This document shows, piece by piece, positions 60,348 through 64,000 of a stretch of DNA of 64,000 bases; position 1 is the stretch's first letter; each line of letters begins with the position of its first letter. Source of the stretch: PALSA-612 sp963791225 (lineage in GTDB: Bacteria; Actinomycetota; Thermoleophilia; Gaiellales; Gaiellaceae); NCBI GenBank assembly GCA_963791225.1, contig CAWBRV010000008.1, positions 744,001-808,000 of the forward strand. The letters are read 5' to 3'. The notes beneath the pieces were generated by a model, which saw nothing but the letters and a program-made list of their open reading frames with translations, ran no database searches and had not been told where the DNA came from. A program made the translations under genes and the position numbers.

Positions 60348-61503
60348 GTGCTCGCGAGCGCGTCGGCGGCCCAGGCGTCGGTTTCGTTCGTCAACTTCGG
60401 CCTGCCGTCGATCGGCCCCGACCTGCGGCACCACTATGGGCTCACCCTTCCCGAGCTCGGCGCCGTCCTCACGGCTGCCCTGCTCGGCTCCGGACTGGCG
60501 CTGATCGCAGCCGGCGTCGCCGTCGACCGGTTCGGGGCGCGCGTCTCGACGCTGGCCGGCACCGCGCTCGCCGCTGCGGGCCTCGGCGCGGCCGCGGCGG
60601 CGGACTCAAAGGGCGTGCTGTTCGTGGCCCTGGCCGTCTCGGGCATCGGCTCGTCGGTGATCCCGATCGCGGGGGCGGGAGCGCTCTTCCGCGCCTTTCC
60701 GGCGACGAAGCGCGCCTGGGCGCTCGGCATCCGCCAGACGGCAGTACCGCTCGGGGGCACGATTGCGGCGCTGACGATGCCCGGGCTCGTACGCCTCGGC
60801 GGCGTCGAGCTCGCGTTCGCGGTCGCCGCCGGAGCCGTCGCCGTGACGGGGACCGTGTTCGGGCTGATCCCCGAGGAAGGGTCAGGCCCGATCCGTGCTC
60901 GCGTCGCGCGGCCCTTCCGCAGCATCCTGCGCGCACCGGGAATGGGCCGGCTTCTCCTCGTCGGCGCGCTCTACATCGTCGTCCTGCAGGCGATCCTCTC
61001 CTACATGGTCCCCTCCGCGCGGGCGGCCGGACTGTCGGCGTTCTGGGCCGGGTTCACGTACTTCGCCGTCAACGTGACGGCGATGGTGGCGAGGCTCGTC
61101 TGGGGCAGGGTCGCCGACCGGCAGGGCGGGTCGCGGCGCGTGCGGACGCTCGTGGAGACGGGCATCGTCGCCTCGATCGGCGGGCTCGTGTTCGCCCTTG
61201 CGCTGCATTCGGGAGCCGCGCTCGTCCTTCCCGCCGCCGTGCTGTTCGGCTTCGGCGCGCTCGGCTGGAATGCGCTCCTCTACGTGATCGCGGGCGAGCG
61301 GACGCCGGCCGATCTCGCCGGACGCTCGGTCGCGGTCGCGGCGACCGTCGTCTTCCTGATCTCCGCGGCCTGCACGCCGCTTGCTCGGAGCACTCGCCGA
61401 CGACGCGGGCTGGGACGTCTTCTGGATCACGGCCGCCGTTCTGTCGGCGCTCGGGGCGCTCGCAGCAGCGGGCCTTCGTCGCTCTCGCAAGCTGCCTACC
61501 TAG
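60348..61503 (+). CDS. Major facilitator superfamily transporter, 3' frameshift
   Basis: A ~385-residue MFS protein if corrected. VSFVNFGLPSIGPDLRHHYG and GLALIAAGVAVDRFGARVST (loop 2-3, DRxG) are MFS motifs; RQTAVPLGGTIAAL and WGRVADRQGGSRRVRT mark the second half. The frame changes near 61380-61384: before it VFLISAACTP, after it LGALADDAGWDVFWITAAVL supplies the last helix and ends at TAG 61503. One extra base explains this. Without correction a basic tail is read to 61556. The start is taken as GTG 60348 just after the repeat, since the upstream MALPRRSSGR-type peptide is encoded by the repeat. Substrate unknown. Confidence 0.75.
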
Positions 61504-61525
61504 CGATCGGCCGACCCAACGATCA

Positions 61526-61624
61526 GCCGCGGAGTCGTGGCTTGGCCGCGACGTAGCTCGGGCCGCCGGAAACGCGCAACGAAAGAAGAAAGGGGCACAC
61601 GGGGGAAACATGGTTTCCCCCGTG
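61526..61624 (+). repeat. Dispersed ~100 bp hairpin repeat, copy C
   Basis: It begins GCCGCGGAGTCGTGGCTT, contains GACGTAGCTCGGGCCGC and AAGGGGCAC, and ends CACGGGGGAAAC, loop ATG, GTTTCCCCCGTG (perfect 12 bp arms). The loop differs from copies A and B while both arms are kept. It lies 17 bp before the GntR gene's first possible start. Confidence 0.75.
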
Positions 61625-61632
61625 ATCAGATT

Positions 61633-61645
61633 GCATATTGTATGG
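61633..61645. promoter_or_regulatory. Candidate GntR operator
   Basis: GCATA-TTG-TATGG is a near-perfect inverted repeat (four of five pairs) overlapping the promoter of the GntR-type gene, the AT-rich form expected for FadR-type operators. It suggests autoregulation. Confidence 0.4.
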
Positions 61646-61646
61646 T
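61641..61646 (+). promoter_or_regulatory. -10-like box for the GntR gene
   Basis: TATGGT is followed by seven bases and GTG 61654. ATG 61642 within it is an alternative start. Confidence 0.4.
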
Positions 61647-61653
61647 CGGCGCC

Positions 61654-62334
61654 GTGGCGAGGATCGTCCAGGAACGCGCTCCGCTCGTGCGAAATGCGAG
61701 CGCCGCGGCCACGGAGCTGATCCGGGAGGCGATCATCGACGGGCGCCTCCCGCCCGGGCAGCGACTCAAGGAGGAGGAGCTCGCCCGCGAGCTCGGCATC
61801 AGCCGCACGCCTGTCCGCGAGGCGCTCCTGATCCTGCAGACCGAGGGCCTCGTCGACGCCGCGCCCAATCGTGGGGCCGTCGTCCGCAGCCACGACGCGG
61901 ACGATCTCGAGGATCTCTACCAGCTGCGCGCGCTGCTCGAGGGCTACGTCGCCCGGCGCGCCGCCGCCAACATCACGCAGGCCGCGGTCGAGGGCCTGTG
62001 GGCGAGCTGCGAGCGGTTCGAGAGCCTGATCGAGGGCGACGTGCAGGAGCTCGTCAAGGAGAATCTCCTCTTCCACAACGTGATCCTCGACGCCGCCCGC
62101 AGCAGGCGCGTCGCCGAGCTGATCCGCAAGGTGATCGAGTTGCCGCTCGTCTACCGCTCCTACATCTGGTACTCGATCGACCAGCGGCGGATCTCGGCGC
62201 ACTACCACCGGCAGATCACCAAGGCGCTCGAGGCGCGCGACGGCGAGCGCGCCGAGCTGGTGATGAAGGAGCACGTGTTCGAGGCGCGCGACGTCCTCGT
62301 CGCCCAGGTCCGCGAGCTGGAGGCCCCGCGATGA
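61654..62334 (+). CDS. GntR-family transcriptional regulator (FadR/FCD type)
   Basis: A 226-residue regulator. The winged helix is at the N-terminus (LIREAIIDGRLPPGQRLKEE, then ELGISRTPVREAL and GLVDAAPNRGAVV). The C-terminal ~140 residues are the helical FCD ligand domain (DDLEDLYQLRALLEGYVARR, then NLLFHNVILDAARSRRV and HYHRQITKALEARDGERAE, with the metal-site Asp/His residues). It is the first gene of a unit with the CoA transferase (ATGA overlap), so it probably controls that catabolic operon. GTG 61654 is preferred; ATG 61642 adds four residues. Confidence 0.88.
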   Translation: MARIVQERAPLVRNASAAATELIREAIIDGRLPPGQRLKEEELARELGISRTPVREALLILQTEGLVDAAPNRGAVVRSHDADDLEDLYQLRALLEGYVARRAAANITQAAVEGLWASCERFESLIEGDVQELVKENLLFHNVILDAARSRRVAELIRKVIELPLVYRSYIWYSIDQRRISAHYHRQITKALEARDGERAELVMKEHVFEARDVLVAQVRELEAPR

Positions 62335-63581
62335 CGGAGGCTGCCGCCGGTCCGGCCGTGCGCAAGCGCGACACGAGCGGCCCCGGCCCGCTCGCCGGCG
62401 TACGCGTCGTCGAGCTCGGCATGCTGCTCGCCGGGCCTTTCACCGGGCGGCTCCTCGGCGACATGGGCGCCGAGGTGATCAAGGTCGAGCCGCCGGGACA
62501 GCCGGATCCGCTCCGCGAGTGGGGCAAGGCGCGCTACAAGGGCCGCTCGCTCTGGTGGCCGGTGCAGTCGCGCAACAAGAAGTGCGTGACGCTCAATCTC
62601 CGCACCGAGCGCGGCCAGAAGCTGCTGCTCGACCTGGTCGACCGCTGCGACGTCCTGACGGAGAACTTTCGTCCCGGTACGCTCGAGCGCTGGAATCTCG
62701 CGCCGGAGCAGCTCTGGGAGTCGAACCCCGGGCTCGTGATCGCGCGCATCTCGGGATACGGCCAGACCGGGCCGTACGCGCCGCGTGCCGGCTTCGCCTC
62801 CGTCTCCGAGGCGATGGGCGGCGTCCGCTACATCAACGGCTTCCCCGGCGAGCCGCCGCCGCGGATGCACATCTCGCTCGGCGACTCGCTGGCCGGGATG
62901 TACGCGGCGCAGGGGATCCTGGCCGCGCTCTACAAGCGCGACGCGCTCGGCTTCGAGAAGGGGCAGGTGATCGACGTGTCGCTGCTCGAGGCGAGCTTCT
63001 CGCTGCTCGAGAGCACCGTGCCCGAGTACGACCGGCTCGGCATCGTCCGCGGCCCGGGCGGCACCGGACTCAAGGGCGTGGCGCCGTCGAACATCTTCAA
63101 GTCCTCCGACGACAAGTGGATCGTGATCGCGGCGAACGCCGACGGCGTCTTCCGGCGGCTCTGCGAGGCGATGGGACAGCCGGAACTCGCCGACGACGCG
63201 CGCTTCTCGACCCACCTCGCGCGCGGCGACCACCAGGAGCAGATCGAGGCGATCGTGGCGGAGTGGGCGGGTGCCCGCGACGCTGGGGAGATCGACCGGG
63301 TGCTGAACGAGGCGGGCGTGATCTGCGGCCCGATCTACACGATCGCGGACATCTTCGAGGACGAGCACTACCGGGCCCGCGACATGCTGCTCGAGCACCA
63401 CGACCCCGAGTTCGGTCCCTACCTCGGGCCGGGTCTCGTCCCCAAGTTCTCCGAGACGCCGTCCGAGTTGCGCTGGTCGGCGACCTGGGACGAGGGAAGT
63501 CACAACGCGGACATCTACTGCGGCCTGCTCGGCCTGTCCCGATCGGACCTGGCCGACCTGAAGGCCGACGGCGTGATCTAA
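62331..63581 (+). CDS. Family III CoA-transferase (CaiB/BaiF)
   Basis: A 416-residue protein. VRVVELGMLLAGPFTGRLLG is the N-terminal motif, then GAEVIKVEPPGQPDPLREWG, and SLGDSLAGMYAAQGILAAL carries the catalytic Asp185. The length and order match formyl-CoA:oxalate and similar family III enzymes, which move CoA between acids. The acid is not predictable. Coupled to the GntR gene upstream and followed at 20 bp by a hydantoinase-family gene, so it is probably part of a catabolic operon. Confidence 0.92.
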   Translation: MTEAAAGPAVRKRDTSGPGPLAGVRVVELGMLLAGPFTGRLLGDMGAEVIKVEPPGQPDPLREWGKARYKGRSLWWPVQSRNKKCVTLNLRTERGQKLLLDLVDRCDVLTENFRPGTLERWNLAPEQLWESNPGLVIARISGYGQTGPYAPRAGFASVSEAMGGVRYINGFPGEPPPRMHISLGDSLAGMYAAQGILAALYKRDALGFEKGQVIDVSLLEASFSLLESTVPEYDRLGIVRGPGGTGLKGVAPSNIFKSSDDKWIVIAANADGVFRRLCEAMGQPELADDARFSTHLARGDHQEQIEAIVAEWAGARDAGEIDRVLNEAGVICGPIYTIADIFEDEHYRARDMLLEHHDPEFGPYLGPGLVPKFSETPSELRWSATWDEGSHNADIYCGLLGLSRSDLADLKADGVI

Positions 63582-63601
63582 CGGCGAAGGGAAGGGACGG
63601 A

Positions 63602-64000
63602 ATGGCCTACAGGCTCGGAGTCGACGTCGGGGGAACGTTCACCGACCTCTTGCTCGTCCACGACGAGAGCGGGTCGATGCACCGGGTGAAGACGCCCTCG
63701 ACGCCCGCGGACCCGTCCGAGGGCGTGCTCGTCGGCGTGAAGCGGATCGCGGAGACGGCCGGCACCGAGGTGGCGGACATCCGCAACATCCTCCACGGCA
63801 CGACGGTGGCGACGAACGCGGTGCTCGAGTCGAAGGGCGCGCGCGTCGGCCTCTTGACGACGATCGGCTTCAAGCAGATCCTGCACCTGGCGCGCTCGCA
63901 AACACCGGGGCCGCTCGCGGGCTGGATCATCATGATCAAGCCCGATCCGCCGGCCTCGCTCGCGGACACGCGCGAGATCGTCGAGCGCATGGACGCGCGA
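63602..64000 (+). CDS. Hydantoinase/oxoprolinase family protein HyuA-like (3' end outside window)
   Basis: The first 133 residues are visible and open to the window end. MAYRLGVDVGGTFTDLLLVH is the ATPase-type N-terminal phosphate loop of the HyuA/acetone carboxylase-like family, followed by KTPSTPADPSEGVLVGVKRI and HGTTVATNAVLESKGARVGL. The family hydrolyses cyclic amides with ATP. GGAAGGGACGGA serves as ribosome site. It extends beyond the window and likely continues an operon with the CoA transferase. Confidence 0.9.
   Translation, partial: MAYRLGVDVGGTFTDLLLVHDESGSMHRVKTPSTPADPSEGVLVGVKRIAETAGTEVADIRNILHGTTVATNAVLESKGARVGLLTTIGFKQILHLARSQTPGPLAGWIIMIKPDPPASLADTREIVERMDAR

Noticed and set aside
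60243..61653. Conserved N-terminal peptides such as MALPRRSSGR and MAWPRRSSGR
   Set aside because: They look conserved because the DNA repeat (copies B and C) is read in frame upstream of the MFS and GntR genes. They are not protein domains.

Overview
This 64 kb window is high-GC bacterial chromosome with densely packed, mostly single-copy housekeeping and envelope genes. The genes point to Actinomycetota, most likely class Thermoleophilia (Gaiellales/Solirubrobacterales). It carries a full coenzyme F420 pathway with a fused CofG/CofH (FbiC), a stand-alone CofE without the FbiB nitroreductase tail, a close relative of mycobacterial F420-dependent glucose-6-phosphate dehydrogenase, and an actinobacterial VLRF1 release-factor homologue. 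I assign the taxon from gene content, not from rRNA. There are no rRNA or tRNA genes, CRISPR arrays, prophages or recognisable defence genes.

Layout. 0-1.3 kb: the 3' end of mutS2. 1.9-7.3 kb: a minus-strand exported-protein unit (secreted protein, small SCO4226/DUF4242-like protein, Tat haem peroxidase) next to a 919-residue LuxR-type ATPase regulator. 7.4-25 kb: a glycan region with six family-4-like glycosyltransferases, one GT2, two large GT-C-like membrane proteins, a WecA/MraY-like phosphosugar transferase fused to a CapD-type N-terminal half, and two methyltransferases. The ABC-2 glycan exporter permease lies at 25.5 kb and its Wzt-like ATPase at 31.7 kb. 26.4-28.9 kb: a second ABC-2 system whose ATPase gene is frameshifted. 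29-37 kb: hemE, a phosphotransferase, cofD-cofE and a bicupin. 37-40 kb: a GAF/GGDEF signalling protein and a macrodomain protein. 40-46 kb: a second LuxR regulator with a paralogue of the small SCO4226-like protein and three exported proteins, one collagen-like. 46-53 kb: fgd, cofC, fbiC, a CoA ligase, an F420/PPOX protein and an ABM-like protein. 53-56 kb: a region with several reading-frame lesions. 55.8-64 kb: GNAT, class III aminotransferase, mmsA, an MFS gene, a GntR regulator, a CoA transferase and a hydantoinase start, which look catabolic.

Genes are arranged in short operons with ATGA, GTGA or TTGA stop/start overlaps. Many first genes have a -10-like TANNNT box 6-7 nt before the start codon and no Shine-Dalgarno, which implies leaderless transcripts. 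Genes for exported proteins instead usually have a clear GGAGG.

The least ordinary features are: a dispersed ~100 bp hairpin repeat (four near-constant-length copies plus one divergent copy, with a compensatory base-pair change); a ~233 bp MITE-like element between fbiC and the CoA ligase; two paralogous LuxR / SCO4226-like / exported-protein loci; a divergent promoter pair sharing one -10 box; a start codon buried in a perfect 12 bp hairpin; and a structured 5' leader before the glycan exporter. Five genes carry frameshifts or a premature stop, so either the assembly has indel errors or some of these genes are decaying.
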